64,000 bases of DNA from Vibrio salilacus (GTDB lineage: Bacteria > Pseudomonadota > Gammaproteobacteria > Enterobacterales > Vibrionaceae), in NCBI RefSeq assembly GCF_002811245.1, contig NZ_NIVQ01000002.1, positions 1 to 64,000 of the forward strand, in the 5' to 3' direction. A program made the position numbers and the translations under genes. Below are positions 10,708 to 19,946 of the stretch, piece after piece. The notes under the pieces are model-generated. The model was given only the letters and a program-made list of their open reading frames with translations. It was not told the origin of the DNA and ran no database searches. Numbering within the stretch: position 1 is the stretch's first letter; each line of letters opens with the position of its first letter.

Positions 10708-12253
10708 ATGGATAACAAAAGACCTTTTCTTATTGCTGGCCCCATCTTACGCAAAACCACTGCTACTGAGCTGGTGTTTTGGTTAGCGACTCGTGAACCC
10801 CTTGATGGTGAATTTATCCTCAGCTTGGCGGCCGACCAAACCGAGTTACACCGTCAGTCATTAAGCCAGTTCGAAGCGTTTAAAGTTGGCCAATATTGCT
10901 ATGTCACCTTAGTGCGTATTGTTGGTGAGTTCCCGCAAGATACTGCGCTCAATTATCGATTTAATACCCAACACGGCCCCTTGGTTGAGCTATATCCATA
11001 TTTGCTCTATGGTAATGAGTCGCAACTTAGCATTACCATCTCGACCAAAGCCGATTACGTGATGCACGGCTCGTGTCGTAATCCTCATGATCCTAGTGAC
11101 GATGCCTTGGTACGCGCCGATGAAAAAGTCGCCCAATATTCTATCGACCAACGCCCTGACTTATTAATGATGAGCGGCGATCAGATCTACGCTGATCACG
11201 TTGCAGGGCCAATGCTCGATGCCATCCATCAAACCATCGAGTTATTAGGACTCCCGCAAGAGCAATTCCATCAAGCGCCTGTTCGCCCATATCCCGACTT
11301 ACATGATTTTTGATGATCATGATATTACCGACGATTGGAATCTCACCATTGGCTGGGAAACGGCCGCCTATCAAAATCCATTTTCACACCGCATCATTGG
11401 TAATGGCTTAATGGCCTATTGGCTTTGCCAGGGATGGGGGAACGAGCCCGACAACTTCAATCGCGAATTTGTTAATTTGGCACGCCAATTTCTCGCCACG
11501 CCGAGTTTAGACAATCATGACGCCTTTATCCGCCATTTATATCGCTTTGAAGCTTGGCACTATACGATTGAGCGTTCGCCGAAAGTCGTGGTACTTGATA
11601 CTCGAACGCGGCGTTGGCGCTCTGAATCTAAAATGAATAAACCGTCAGGATTGATGGACTGGGAAGCAATGATAGAGCTGCAGCATGAGCTTTTGCATCT
11701 AGAAAAAGTGATCATTGTCTCGCCAGCACCGATGTTTGGCGTCAAGTTTATTGAGACCTTACAACGGATAGTGACCGCACTCGGTAAACCGTTAATGGTC
11801 GATGCAGAAAACTGGATGGCGCACCCTGGCAGCGCTAATACAATGTTAAGTATTTTTACCCATACCAAAACCCCGACTAATTTTGTTATTTTGTCGGGCG
11901 ATGTCCACTACTCATTCGCATATGATATTAAACTCAGGTTTAGACGCAATAGCCCAACCATCTATCAAGTCACCTGCAGTGGTCTCAAAAGCCAGTTTCC
12001 TGAACCTTTGCTCGCGCTGTGTGACCACGCAGACCGGTTGCTTTATTCGCCGCGTTCACCATTGAACTGGTTTACCAAACGTAAGCGCCTCAAAGTGAAA
12101 AAACGCGATCCAAATACACCTGGGCGTCGTCGCTTAGTCAATAGCAGCGCCATTGGCGAACTCAAACTGGATAAACAAGGCCAACCACAACGTATCGCGA
12201 TTTTAACTGGTGACGGCAAGCAGTGGGAGTTTATGCCGATAAAAGAAAAGTAA
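10708..12253 (+). pseudogene. PhoD-like metallophosphatase gene broken by a frameshift
   Basis: Two frames together encode a PhoD/alkaline-phosphatase-D-type protein. The first (10708-11313, 201 aa) carries an N-terminal beta domain and the metal-binding LMMSGDQIYADH. The second (11303-12253, 316 aa) carries MIFDDHDITDDWN and VILSGDVHYSF. Reading the second frame upstream of its ATG gives HIPTYMIFDDHD, the usual family wording, so the change of frame lies near 11280-11290. The segment normally found between these blocks seems missing, because relatives as I remember them have roughly a hundred more residues here. That would make it a deletion plus frameshift rather than a single-base error. 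The C-terminal part could still be translated from ATG 11303, but the metal site would be incomplete. No signal peptide is visible. Confidence 0.75.
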
Positions 12254-12285
12254 GATTTTGGTCAAACGTATTGTGATCCACGACC

Positions 12286-12380
12286 AACGTCACTATCTAT
12301 AAACAGAGTCGCACTATAAATAACGTCACTATCTATAAATAGGGTCGCACCTAGATAAGATAAGATAAGTAGAGTCGTAC
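12286..12380 (+). repeat. 36-bp-period tandem repeat, two good copies and a degenerate third
   Basis: A 29-base unit beginning AACGTCACTATCTATAAA and ending GTCGCAC occurs at 12286-12314 and 12322-12350 with two differences. A partial third copy (…AGTAGAGTCGTAC) ends at 12380. The period is 36 bp. Between the second and third copies there is also a GATAA-type triplication. The repeat lies between the broken PhoD-like gene and the TerB-like gene. Confidence 0.7.
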
Positions 12381-12435
12381 ATCGATAGCTAGAACAGCGC
12401 ATTTACCAGCACAACCGCACAGAAAGGCATAGACC

Positions 12436-12909
12436 ATGTTAAATTCGATTACTAAACTGTTTAAACAGTTGCTTGAAGGGGAAGATTTAGGCCAACACAG
12501 CGCCGCAGACCCCAATTTAGCGATTGCGTGCTTATTGTACGAGGTTGCTGGCGCCGATCATCAGATTGAGCGTGCAGAGAGCGAAGCAAAACATCACCTG
12601 CTTGGTAAACTGCTCAATCTCGACCCTAGCCAAACCAACGCACTGCTAACTCGCGCTCAACAATGCAGCAAAGATTCGGCGTCTTTGTATGAGTTTACCT
12701 CCCAGTTACGCGAACTTAGTCAACAAAACCGCTACTGCGTGATCCAGGCGATGTGGCAAGTTGCCAATGCCGATGGCACGATCGACCCACTAGAAGAAGC
12801 CGTCATTCGTAAGACCGCCGAGTTGCTTTATGTTGATCACCGTGAATTTATACGTGCCAAACTTTCAGTCACCGACATTCCGCCCAACGAGCTTCCAACT
12901 AGCGATTAA
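12436..12909 (+). CDS. TerB-family protein (tellurite-resistance-like helical domain)
   Basis: A 157-aa, mainly helical protein matching the TerB/DjlA-N type fold. It has two related acidic helix pairs, CLLYEVAGADHQIERAE (about 33-48) and AMWQVANADGTIDPLEEAVIR (about 106-126). The Asp-rich loops AGADHQIE and ANADGTID are the conserved metal-binding positions of the family. It has no signal peptide. The role is not established; TerB proteins occur in stress and membrane-linked complexes as well as in tellurite operons. It stands alone here with no ter genes nearby. Confidence 0.8.
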   Translation: MLNSITKLFKQLLEGEDLGQHSAADPNLAIACLLYEVAGADHQIERAESEAKHHLLGKLLNLDPSQTNALLTRAQQCSKDSASLYEFTSQLRELSQQNRYCVIQAMWQVANADGTIDPLEEAVIRKTAELLYVDHREFIRAKLSVTDIPPNELPTSD

Positions 12910-13292
12910 GACCCGCCGATCACATTGGCAAATCACCCGTAACACTAGACACTTTGATTACCTAACATCGCTATGACAACACCACCACAAACGCCGCATC
13001 AATCCCATCTCGTCGTTCTCATACAGTGAGAGCGACCTGAGCTAATCACCACGTAACGTCACCTCAACTTGCCATCCCCTGTAGCACGCTACTCGATACC
13101 GTCACTTCACATCTTGACCTCATTAAGTCGTGAGGAAAGCACCATAATTTGATAACAACTCATTAACTTTACAACGTCTTTGCTATAGTCATATTCGAAA
13201 AAATCAAAACGTTTGCGACACAAATTGTCGGTTTAATACTCCGAATCGCTCCCAATGAGCGAAACACGCGTGCATAACAACAAGGACGATAT
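12910..13292. other. intergenic region upstream of the TRAP operon
   Basis: No ORF is supported in these 383 bp. There are small inverted repeats: TCTCA/TGAGA at about 13017-13032, CGACA/TGTCG at 13216-13230 and TCGCTC/GAGCGA at 13246-13262. The last two lie in the dctP leader and could be an operator or mRNA stems. I did not recognise a known regulator site. Confidence 0.4.
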
Positions 13293-14294
13293 ATGAAAGC
13301 ACTACAAACCTCCCTCATTACCCTCGCCATCACTGGATTTATGGCTTCGGAAGTCGCCGCTGCAACGGAATGGAATGTTTCTCTGTGGGGAAAACGCCGC
13401 GCTTTTACCGAAAACGTAGAAAAGCTCGCAGAGCTAGTTGAACAGAAAACTAACGGTGAGTTTAAACTCAACATTTCTTATGGCGGCCTGTCTAAAGCGC
13501 GTGAAAACTTAGACGGTATTTCGTTCGGTGCATTTGAAATGGCTCAGTTTTGCGCTTTTTATCATGCCGATAAAAACCCGACCATTACGGTCAACGAACT
13601 GCCGTTTACCAAAGAAGTGTCATTAGCTCGCATTAGTGATATCTACATGAAAGTATTTGAACACCCTGAAGTAAAAAAAGACTTGGCGCGTTGGAATGCG
13701 ACGCTGCTGATGCCAACACCACTGCCACAGTACAACATTGTCAGCAAGAGTGACGCACTCAACTCTCTACAAGACTTTGATGGCCTGCGCGTACGTGGGC
13801 CAGGTGGAATTATGGGAGTACTGGGTAAGCTCGGAGCAGTCAAAACTGGGGTGCCGTTTTCTGAGGTCCGCCAATCGATGGATTCTGGCGTCATTGATGC
13901 CGCCTCGTTTGCTCCCCATGCTCACCTGTCGACGAATTCTTACAAAGTGGGCAAATGGGCCACAACTAACCTTAACTTAGGCTCTGCCAACTGCCCAGTG
14001 GTGGTTAATACTGAAGCTCTTGAAATGCTCAAGCCCGCTCATCGCGAAGCACTACTCGGTTCCGTCGATGAAGCGCTCGACTTCTATGTGCAAAACTATG
14101 AGCAAAACACCACGGCGAAATACCAAGCAGCTATCCGCGATCAAGGTTTGACTTTAGTGACCTTCTCTCCTGAGCAGACCGAACAGCTCAACGAATTGGC
14201 CCAGTCAGTGCGCCAAGAGTGGATTGATAAATACAAAGACAAGTTTGACTCTCAAGCTGTGTTTGACCACACCGCGAAACTCTTTGCTGAGTAA
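13293..14294 (+). CDS. dctP: TRAP transporter substrate-binding protein (DctP family)
   Basis: A 333-aa periplasmic solute-binding protein with a signal peptide (cleavage about residue 24, …EVAAA). It has the DctP fold, including RVRGPGGIMG and PFSEVRQSMDSGVIDAASF. The conserved Arg in the first motif normally pairs with a substrate carboxylate, so an organic acid is likely, but the ligand cannot be read from the sequence. It is the first gene of a three-gene TRAP operon. It is preceded by a good SD (AAGGA) and followed by an intercistronic hairpin that may raise its mRNA level relative to the membrane genes. Confidence 0.9.
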   Translation: MKALQTSLITLAITGFMASEVAAATEWNVSLWGKRRAFTENVEKLAELVEQKTNGEFKLNISYGGLSKARENLDGISFGAFEMAQFCAFYHADKNPTITVNELPFTKEVSLARISDIYMKVFEHPEVKKDLARWNATLLMPTPLPQYNIVSKSDALNSLQDFDGLRVRGPGGIMGVLGKLGAVKTGVPFSEVRQSMDSGVIDAASFAPHAHLSTNSYKVGKWATTNLNLGSANCPVVVNTEALEMLKPAHREALLGSVDEALDFYVQNYEQNTTAKYQAAIRDQGLTLVTFSPEQTEQLNELAQSVRQEWIDKYKDKFDSQAVFDHTAKLFAE

Positions 14295-14304
14295 TTCCCT
14301 CACC

Positions 14305-14335
14305 TGCCAGGTAAGACATTCTGACTTGCCTGGCA
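14305..14335 (+). promoter_or_regulatory. intercistronic hairpin between dctP and dctQ
   Basis: Arms TGCCAGGTAAG and CTTGCCTGGCA pair over 11 bases with one G-U. No T run follows, so it is not a full terminator. Such stems often stabilise the upstream binding-protein mRNA. Confidence 0.6.
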
Positions 14336-14371
14336 CACTCTCTATGACAGATTTTTAGATAGGAGACCGCT

Positions 14372-14986
14372 ATGTCGGCTGCTGCTTCTGTATTGGAAGA
14401 TGATTCGAAGTTAAGTCGTGCAGACCGCTTACTGTTTCGTTTCGAGTCCTTTCTCAACCTCGCTGGTGGCGTGGTAATTTTCTTACTGGTTTTTCTCGCC
14501 ACCGTTAACGTGTTAGGTCGTTGGTTATTTTCATCACCCATCAATGGTTACGTTGACTGGGTCGAACAAGCCATGGCGTTTATTGCATTTCTAGGCATCG
14601 CATACACACAACGCATGGGTGGTCATATCCGAATGGACATCATCATTGGCCGCTTCAAAGGCCGTTGGTTATGGGTCACTGAATTTATGTCTGCTCTGTT
14701 GATGTTCACCGTTACGCTTGTACTTATTTACGGCTCCTATTTGCACTTTTGGCGCGCCTATTCGATTGGCGACTCGTCGCTCGATATAAACCTTCCGACT
14801 TGGCCAGCCAAGCTAATCGTGACGATTGCTCTGAGCATCTTGGCTGCGCGGTTAGTGTTACAAATGTGGGGCTACGCGCGCGCAGCTGTGAGAAGAGATG
14901 AACGCCCTGTTGGTGTCCCTCTGCTCGAATCAGCTGCCGAAGTGGCCGCAAAAGAAGCCGAAGCAGTAACTGGGCACGAGAGTTAG
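14372..14986 (+). CDS. dctQ: TRAP transporter small permease (DctQ family)
   Basis: A 204-aa inner-membrane protein with four predicted helices: about 29-50, 64-80, 98-125 and 145-165. It contains the family's W-x-E-Q segment (YVDWVEQAMAFIAFLG) between helices 1 and 2 and a hydrophilic C-terminal tail rich in Ala and Glu. DctQ forms the small membrane subunit that binds DctM. SD AGGAGA precedes the ATG. The stop codon is 10 bp before the dctM start. Confidence 0.9.
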   Translation: MSAAASVLEDDSKLSRADRLLFRFESFLNLAGGVVIFLLVFLATVNVLGRWLFSSPINGYVDWVEQAMAFIAFLGIAYTQRMGGHIRMDIIIGRFKGRWLWVTEFMSALLMFTVTLVLIYGSYLHFWRAYSIGDSSLDINLPTWPAKLIVTIALSILAARLVLQMWGYARAAVRRDERPVGVPLLESAAEVAAKEAEAVTGHES

Positions 14987-14996
14987 GAGAGTCATC

Positions 14997-16406
14997 TTGT
15001 CAGATTTAATTCAAACCATGGCTACTATGGACAGCATTCAAATTGGCCTTTGGGTATCAGGTGCCATGCTTATTTTTGTTGTGCTTGGTGTGCGAGTGGC
15101 CTTTGCCGCTGCCACCGCAGGCTTCCTCGGATTAGTATGGATATTCAGTGCCAAATTTGGCTTCGAGCGCGGCTTTATGGTGGCACTCAAAATGGCCGGG
15201 ACCATTCCTCACTCTAAAGTATCATCGCTCGCGCTATCGCTGATCCCGACCTTTATCTTGATCGGTTTCCTTGCCTATCACGCAGGACTGACAAAAGCGC
15301 TATTTGAAGCGGCGAAACGTTGGGTCGGTTGGTTACCGGGCGGAATGGGGGTTGCAACTGTATTTTCGACAGCAGGCTTTGCTGCGGTTTCAGGCGCTTC
15401 GGTCGCAACATCGGCGGTGTTTGCCAGAATTGCGGTACCAGAGATGCTCAAACTCGGCTACGACAAGCGCTTTGCCGCTGGCGTTGTCGCGGCAGGTGGC
15501 ACCCTCGCTTCGTTGATACCGCCATCGGCTATTTTGGTCATTTACGCCATCATCGTTGAGCAAGATGTCGGTGCCCTATTGATGGCAGGCTTTATTCCCG
15601 GCTTTGTTTCTGCACTGATTTATGGTGGATTAGTGATTTTCCTGGCGATGACCAAAAAAGATTTTGGTCCACCTGTGCGAGGTTATAGCTGGAAGCAACG
15701 CTTCGAATCACTGCCAGCGGCATCGCCTATTTTCTTTGTCGTTGCAATTATCATGGCGTGTATTTATGGTGGTGTCGGAACTCCAACAGAAGCTGGTGCC
15801 CTTGGAGCTACCGTCATTTTATTGGTAGCTCTTTATCATGGCAGTCGTTGGAAAGAGATTAAAAGCTCAATCATGGAAACCGCCAAGCTGTCAGCAATGA
15901 TATTCGCCATCATCTGGGGGGTATTGATTTACGTTCGGTTTCTTGGCTTTGCCGATCTACCGAGTGCTTTCTCAGATTGGATCGTCAGCTTAGAACAAAG
16001 CCCAATGCTGACCTTGCTGTTTATCCTACTCGCGTATGCGGTTCTGGGGATGTTCATGGATGCAATTGGCATGTTGCTACTGACTCTCCCAGTTGTTTAC
16101 CCTGCAATTATTGCTCTAAATGGCGGCGTGGATGTGGCCGCAGTAGACTCTGCATTTGGCGTTTCCGGGCTAGGTTGTGCGATTTGGTTTGGTATTATCG
16201 TGGTCAAGATGGCAGAACTGTGTTTAATCACCCCGCCTATCGGCTTGAACTGCTTTGTGGTTGCAGGAGTGCGTCCTGAATGTTCAGTTCAAGATGTATT
16301 TCGCGGCTGTACGCCTTTCTTCGTGGCTGACGTGATCACCATTGCTGTGCTGATCATGTTCCCAAGTATTGTATTGTGGCTACCAGAGATGATTGGCTAC
16401 GCGTAA
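14997..16406 (+). CDS. dctM: TRAP transporter large permease (DctM family)
   Basis: A 469-aa protein with about 12 hydrophobic helices. It has typical DctM motifs: GGTLASLIPPSAILVIY, GVGTPTEAGALGA and MDAIGMLLLTLPVVYP. It is the sodium-coupled transport subunit of the TRAP system. The chosen start is TTG 14997, which has AGGAGA at a normal distance; in-frame ATG codons 7 and 10 codons later have no such site. A strong terminator follows. Confidence 0.92.
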   Translation: MSDLIQTMATMDSIQIGLWVSGAMLIFVVLGVRVAFAAATAGFLGLVWIFSAKFGFERGFMVALKMAGTIPHSKVSSLALSLIPTFILIGFLAYHAGLTKALFEAAKRWVGWLPGGMGVATVFSTAGFAAVSGASVATSAVFARIAVPEMLKLGYDKRFAAGVVAAGGTLASLIPPSAILVIYAIIVEQDVGALLMAGFIPGFVSALIYGGLVIFLAMTKKDFGPPVRGYSWKQRFESLPAASPIFFVVAIIMACIYGGVGTPTEAGALGATVILLVALYHGSRWKEIKSSIMETAKLSAMIFAIIWGVLIYVRFLGFADLPSAFSDWIVSLEQSPMLTLLFILLAYAVLGMFMDAIGMLLLTLPVVYPAIIALNGGVDVAAVDSAFGVSGLGCAIWFGIIVVKMAELCLITPPIGLNCFVVAGVRPECSVQDVFRGCTPFFVADVITIAVLIMFPSIVLWLPEMIGYA

Positions 16407-16425
16407 TAAAATAGCGGTCAATAGC

Positions 16426-16457
16426 ATCAAGGGAGCCATTCGCTCCCTTGATTTTTT
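16426..16457 (+). terminator. rho-independent terminator of the TRAP operon
   Basis: A ten-base-pair stem ATCAAGGGAG/CTCCCTTGAT with a T6 run. It overlaps the 3' end of the convergent exonuclease gene. Confidence 0.85.
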
Positions 16458-16986
16458 ACAGCATCGTTAATGCAAGTTTGGCTAAGTTATGGGCATCGAC
16501 ATAACCTGAATGCTGTCGGCCTTCCCACTCGATACCTTTACTTTCTTGCGCGACTTTATGACCAACACGCTTGTCTTTAAGGCGATTTTGAATCCGAAAT
16601 AGGGTTGCTAAATTAATGAACTCATTAAACGGCATCTCAATGCCCTTTTGTTGGCACTCTTTGGCTAGCACGCGATCATCTCGGCCCCAAGCGGCGTAGA
16701 TTTTGTTCGCACCGCCAAAGTTTTTCACCATCGACTTAAGCACTTCTTGCAAAGGCCGACCCTGTTTCTCAACCGTGCGTGGCGTAATACCGGTCAATTG
16801 TGCACAAAACAGCGAGACTTCATCATGTTCTGGTTTGACGTAATATTGCGCACGCTTAACGATCTCGCCCTTAACAAGGTCAATTTCTGCTAGCCCAACT
16901 TCAATAATTTCCCCAGTGGTACCGACACCGTTTTCATTCCAACAACACATTTCTAAATCGAAACAAACAATACGGTTATGGTTCAT
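16456..16986 (-). CDS. DEDDh 3'-5' exonuclease family protein
   Basis: A 176-aa protein with Exo I FDLEMCCW (Asp10, Glu12), an Exo II-type Asp in the KIYAAWGRDD region, and Exo III HSGYVDAHN. In Exo III the His-x4-Asp spacing defines the DEDDh subgroup. It resembles the ERI-1/KapD-like small exonucleases that act on RNA or DNA 3' ends with two metal ions. The substrate cannot be assigned. It is convergent with the TRAP operon and is a single gene. Confidence 0.8.
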   Translation of the reverse strand: MNHNRIVCFDLEMCCWNENGVGTTGEIIEVGLAEIDLVKGEIVKRAQYYVKPEHDEVSLFCAQLTGITPRTVEKQGRPLQEVLKSMVKNFGGANKIYAAWGRDDRVLAKECQQKGIEMPFNEFINLATLFRIQNRLKDKRVGHKVAQESKGIEWEGRQHSGYVDAHNLAKLALTML

Positions 16987-17233
16987 GATTGGCCTTTGTT
17001 CAAAGTTCGCAAAACGCGAAATTCTACATCAGAAATCGACAAAATTCGAATCGAACACGTTTAAGCGCTCAGTTATGCGGCAATCGAGACGCAATATAAA
17101 GCTCAATCCTGCCTTTAATATGAAACAATCCTCACTTCGAGGTATAGGCCTCCTTTCGGACAAATTCGGTTAAAAACAAAACAGTTAGCCATCAAAACCC
17201 CTGTTTCGGCCTGTTTTTGTAGCCGTACATTGA
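16987..17233. other. intergenic region without recognised gene
   Basis: No supported ORF. The sequence is AT-rich and separates two divergent transcripts: the exonuclease (minus) and the DUF2760/Hsp70 genes (plus). Confidence 0.4.
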
Positions 17234-17262
17234 CTTGATTATGATAATATTCACCCCAATCT
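17234..17262 (+). promoter_or_regulatory. candidate heat-shock (sigma32/RpoH) promoter for the DUF2760-Hsp70 genes
   Basis: CTTGAT (17234-17239), a 14-base spacer and CCCCAATCT (17254-17262) match the RpoH consensus CTTGAA-N13/14-CCCCATnT closely. It sits 90 bp upstream of the DUF2760 start. Heat-shock control of Hsp70-like genes makes this biologically reasonable. No experiment supports it here. Confidence 0.55.
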
Positions 17263-17301
17263 ATCAGAATAAATCGGCTCTTATTTCAACCCAGAGCCCT
17301 C

Positions 17302-17323
17302 ACAGAGATTTCGCCTGTCTCTG
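17302..17323 (+). repeat. small hairpin in the leader of the DUF2760 gene
   Basis: Arms CAGAGA and TCTCTG lie 10 bases apart, 29 bp before the start codon. Confidence 0.35.
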
Positions 17324-17351
17324 AAATCAGAAAAATTAGAAGAGAATTGTC

Positions 17352-17984
17352 ATGACGTTCGATTTACAAATGATCCCTCAAACGTTCGATATGCTTCACG
17401 CAGGTCTTGCTGCATCAAGCGTTCTATTGCTGCTGATCGCAGTGTCACGCAAATCAACCGTGGTGGAAAAAGTGGTTGAGAAGCCAGTCGAAAAAATCGT
17501 TGAAGTAGAAAAGCCCGTCGAAAAAATTGTCGAAGTTGAGAAAGTCATTGAAGTAGAAAAAGTGGTTGAGAAGGTTGTAGAAGTCGAGTCGAAACTTGCT
17601 ACCGCTTCAACCGACTCAGCGCTGCAGCTTCTCTCTCTCATGCAACAAGAGGCACGCCTTATCGATTTTCTCCAAGAAGACCTGACTGCGTTTTCTGACG
17701 AAGAAGTCGGCGCCGCCGCTCGCGTCATCCATACTGGTGGTAAAAAAGTCTTAACCGACTATGTCACGCTTGAGCCTATTCGCCATGAAGATGAAGAGAC
17801 CCGTATTACTATCGAAGCAGGCTTCAATCCACAACAGATTCGTTTGACGGGCAACGTTACAGGCAACGCCCCCTTCAACGGTACATTGGTCCACAAAGGT
17901 TGGAAAGCGAACGCAATCAACTTACCAAAGTTAGCTAAAAACTACGATGCTTCTGTTATAGCGCCTGCTGAGGTTGAGCTGTAA
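17352..17984 (+). CDS. DUF2760-domain membrane-anchored protein with a Val-Glu-Lys repeat linker
   Basis: A 210-aa protein. Residues 16-31 are a single hydrophobic segment. Residues 37-79 are a low-complexity run of VEK/VEKIVEVEK repeats, probably an extended or coiled linker. Residues about 85-210 match my recollection of DUF2760. The likely topology is membrane-anchored with a cytoplasmic C-terminal domain. Its TAATG stop overlaps the start of the first Hsp70-like gene by one base, so they are translationally coupled. It probably docks the chaperone-like proteins at the membrane (inference). SD is AGAAGAG. Confidence 0.75.
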   Translation: MTFDLQMIPQTFDMLHAGLAASSVLLLLIAVSRKSTVVEKVVEKPVEKIVEVEKPVEKIVEVEKVIEVEKVVEKVVEVESKLATASTDSALQLLSLMQQEARLIDFLQEDLTAFSDEEVGAAARVIHTGGKKVLTDYVTLEPIRHEDEETRITIEAGFNPQQIRLTGNVTGNAPFNGTLVHKGWKANAINLPKLAKNYDASVIAPAEVEL

Positions 17985-19900
17985 TGGAACACCAAAATAT
18001 CACCCAACAAAACGCTAGCTCGAACACAGCGAAATTTAGCGTCGGTATCGACTTAGGCACCACCCACTGCGTGCTCTCGTTTATCGATACGCAACAAGAA
18101 GACTCTCGTGTTGAAGTCATGCCAATTGCGCAGCTGACCGCGCCTGGTAACGTAGAAACTCGGAGCCAACTGGGCTCGTTTTTATACCAACCGCACCAAC
18201 ACGAAATGAACCCTGCGTCACGTGTGCTGCCTTGGTCATCACAGCCAAGCGCTCTAGTGGGCGCGATTGCACGTAATCTTGGTGCAAAAACACCGATTCG
18301 CTTAGTGGCCAGTGCAAAGTCTTGGTTATGCCATGCCGGTGTAAACCGTCGCGATGCTTTTTTACCCGCAGGTAGCCCGGAAGAAGTCGAAAAAGTGTCA
18401 CCATTACGCGCGACTGAACTTTATTTAGAGCACTTAAAAAACGCTTGGGATCACGCACACCCAGACCATCCTCTGACTCAGCAAGATGTCACCATTACAG
18501 TACCGGCTTCCTTCGACCCAGCGGCGCGAGACTTAACCGCCGAAGCGGCGCGCAATGTTGGCCTGGCTCATCTGACTTTGCTCGAAGAACCACAAGCTGC
18601 GCTTTATAACTGGATTGATAACAGCCACGACAAATGGCGTGACGACGTTACTGTCGGCGATATTGTGCTGGTGGTAGACATCGGTGGTGGTACTACAGAC
18701 CTCTCTTTGGTTGAAGTTACCGAACAAGATGGCAACCTTAGCCTCAACCGTATCGCGGTTGGAGAGCATATCCTACTCGGCGGCGATAACATGGACTTAG
18801 CCCTTGCCTACCGCCTGAAGATGAAACTGGCACAGCAAGGCAAAGAACTGCAACCATGGCAAGTACAAGCCATGACCCATGCTTGCCGTGATGCCAAAGA
18901 AGCACTCCTTATCGACGCTGAACTTGAGTCCGTGCCGATCGTGGTTCCGAGCCGTGGTTCGAAACTGCTTGGTGCCACTTTAAAAACGGAACTGACTCAA
19001 GCGGAAGTTCAGCAAACCTTGGTTGATGGTTTTTTTCCAAACGTTGCCGTGACAGAGCACCCAGTGCAGCGCAATCGTGGTGCCTTGACTCAAATGGGTC
19101 TGCCTTATGCGCAAGATGCCGGAATTACACGCCATATTGCAGCTTTCTTGACCAAACAAGCTAATGCACAAGGTGGCAGCGCGACGGCAGAAGCGTTCAA
19201 TCCTTTTGCTAATATGCCGGGTATGGGCGGCCAGACTGATCAGTCAGCAGATTTTATTAAACCAACCGCCATTTTATTCAACGGCGGGGTGTTAAAATCG
19301 ACATTGCTAGCCGCTCGCCTTGAAGAAACCATTAATCAATGGTTGCTTGAAACTGACGCCCCAATCGCCAAACGCTTAACTGGTGTCGACTTAGACTTAG
19401 CCGTCGCTAGTGGTGCAAGCTACTATGGTGCCGTTCGCCGTGGGCAAGGTGTTCGAATCCGAGGCGGTATTGCATCCAGTTATTATGTCGGGATTGAAAG
19501 TGCGATGCCGGCTATTCCGGGGATGGCACCACCGATGGAAGCACTATGCGTCGCACCATTTGGCATGGAAGAAGGCTCTAGCGTTAGCGTACCAAGTAAA
19601 GAATTTGGTTTGATTATCGGCCAACCGGTCAGCTTCCAGTTCTTTGGTTCGACCGTTCGCCGAGACGACGAAGCCGGCCTTCACCTTGATCACTGGGCAC
19701 CGGAAGAGCTCGAAGAATTGCCAGAAATTCAAGTGACTTTGCCCGTTTCTGAAGGGCGCCGTGAAGGTGAAGTGGTTCCTGTCACTTTAGCCGCTCGCGT
19801 GACCGAGCTAGGTACGCTCCACCTTGAAGCCATCGCCTCTGATAATGGCCAAAAATGGCATGTCGAATTTGACGTGCGCGATGATGGCAAAGATCACTAA
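17984..19900 (+). CDS. Hsp70-family ATPase (DnaK-like, short form)
   Basis: A 638-aa actin-fold ATPase. The phosphate-1 loop is VGIDLGTTHCVLSF (about 23-36), phosphate-2 is VVDIGGGTTDLSLVEV (about 227-242), and the adenosine-type motif is LFNGGVLKSTLL (about 425-436). A Gly-Met-rich stretch (NPFANMPGMGGQ) lies just before the third motif. The C-terminal ~130 residues are beta-rich, like an Hsp70 substrate domain, but there is no DnaK-type lid. It is not DnaK itself: no dnaJ or grpE is adjacent and the sequence is divergent. Coupled to DUF2760 by a one-base overlap; a terminator follows. Confidence 0.85.
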   Translation: MEHQNITQQNASSNTAKFSVGIDLGTTHCVLSFIDTQQEDSRVEVMPIAQLTAPGNVETRSQLGSFLYQPHQHEMNPASRVLPWSSQPSALVGAIARNLGAKTPIRLVASAKSWLCHAGVNRRDAFLPAGSPEEVEKVSPLRATELYLEHLKNAWDHAHPDHPLTQQDVTITVPASFDPAARDLTAEAARNVGLAHLTLLEEPQAALYNWIDNSHDKWRDDVTVGDIVLVVDIGGGTTDLSLVEVTEQDGNLSLNRIAVGEHILLGGDNMDLALAYRLKMKLAQQGKELQPWQVQAMTHACRDAKEALLIDAELESVPIVVPSRGSKLLGATLKTELTQAEVQQTLVDGFFPNVAVTEHPVQRNRGALTQMGLPYAQDAGITRHIAAFLTKQANAQGGSATAEAFNPFANMPGMGGQTDQSADFIKPTAILFNGGVLKSTLLAARLEETINQWLLETDAPIAKRLTGVDLDLAVASGASYYGAVRRGQGVRIRGGIASSYYVGIESAMPAIPGMAPPMEALCVAPFGMEEGSSVSVPSKEFGLIIGQPVSFQFFGSTVRRDDEAGLHLDHWAPEELEELPEIQVTLPVSEGRREGEVVPVTLAARVTELGTLHLEAIASDNGQKWHVEFDVRDDGKDH

Positions 19901-19922
19901 AGCGAACCAACATAATGAGACA

Positions 19923-19946
19923 ACGGCACCACAAGGTGCCGTTTTT
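19923..19946 (+). terminator. rho-independent terminator between the two Hsp70-like genes
   Basis: Eight-base-pair stem ACGGCACC/GGTGCCGT followed by five T. It implies that the second gene is transcribed partly by read-through or from its own promoter. Confidence 0.75.
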
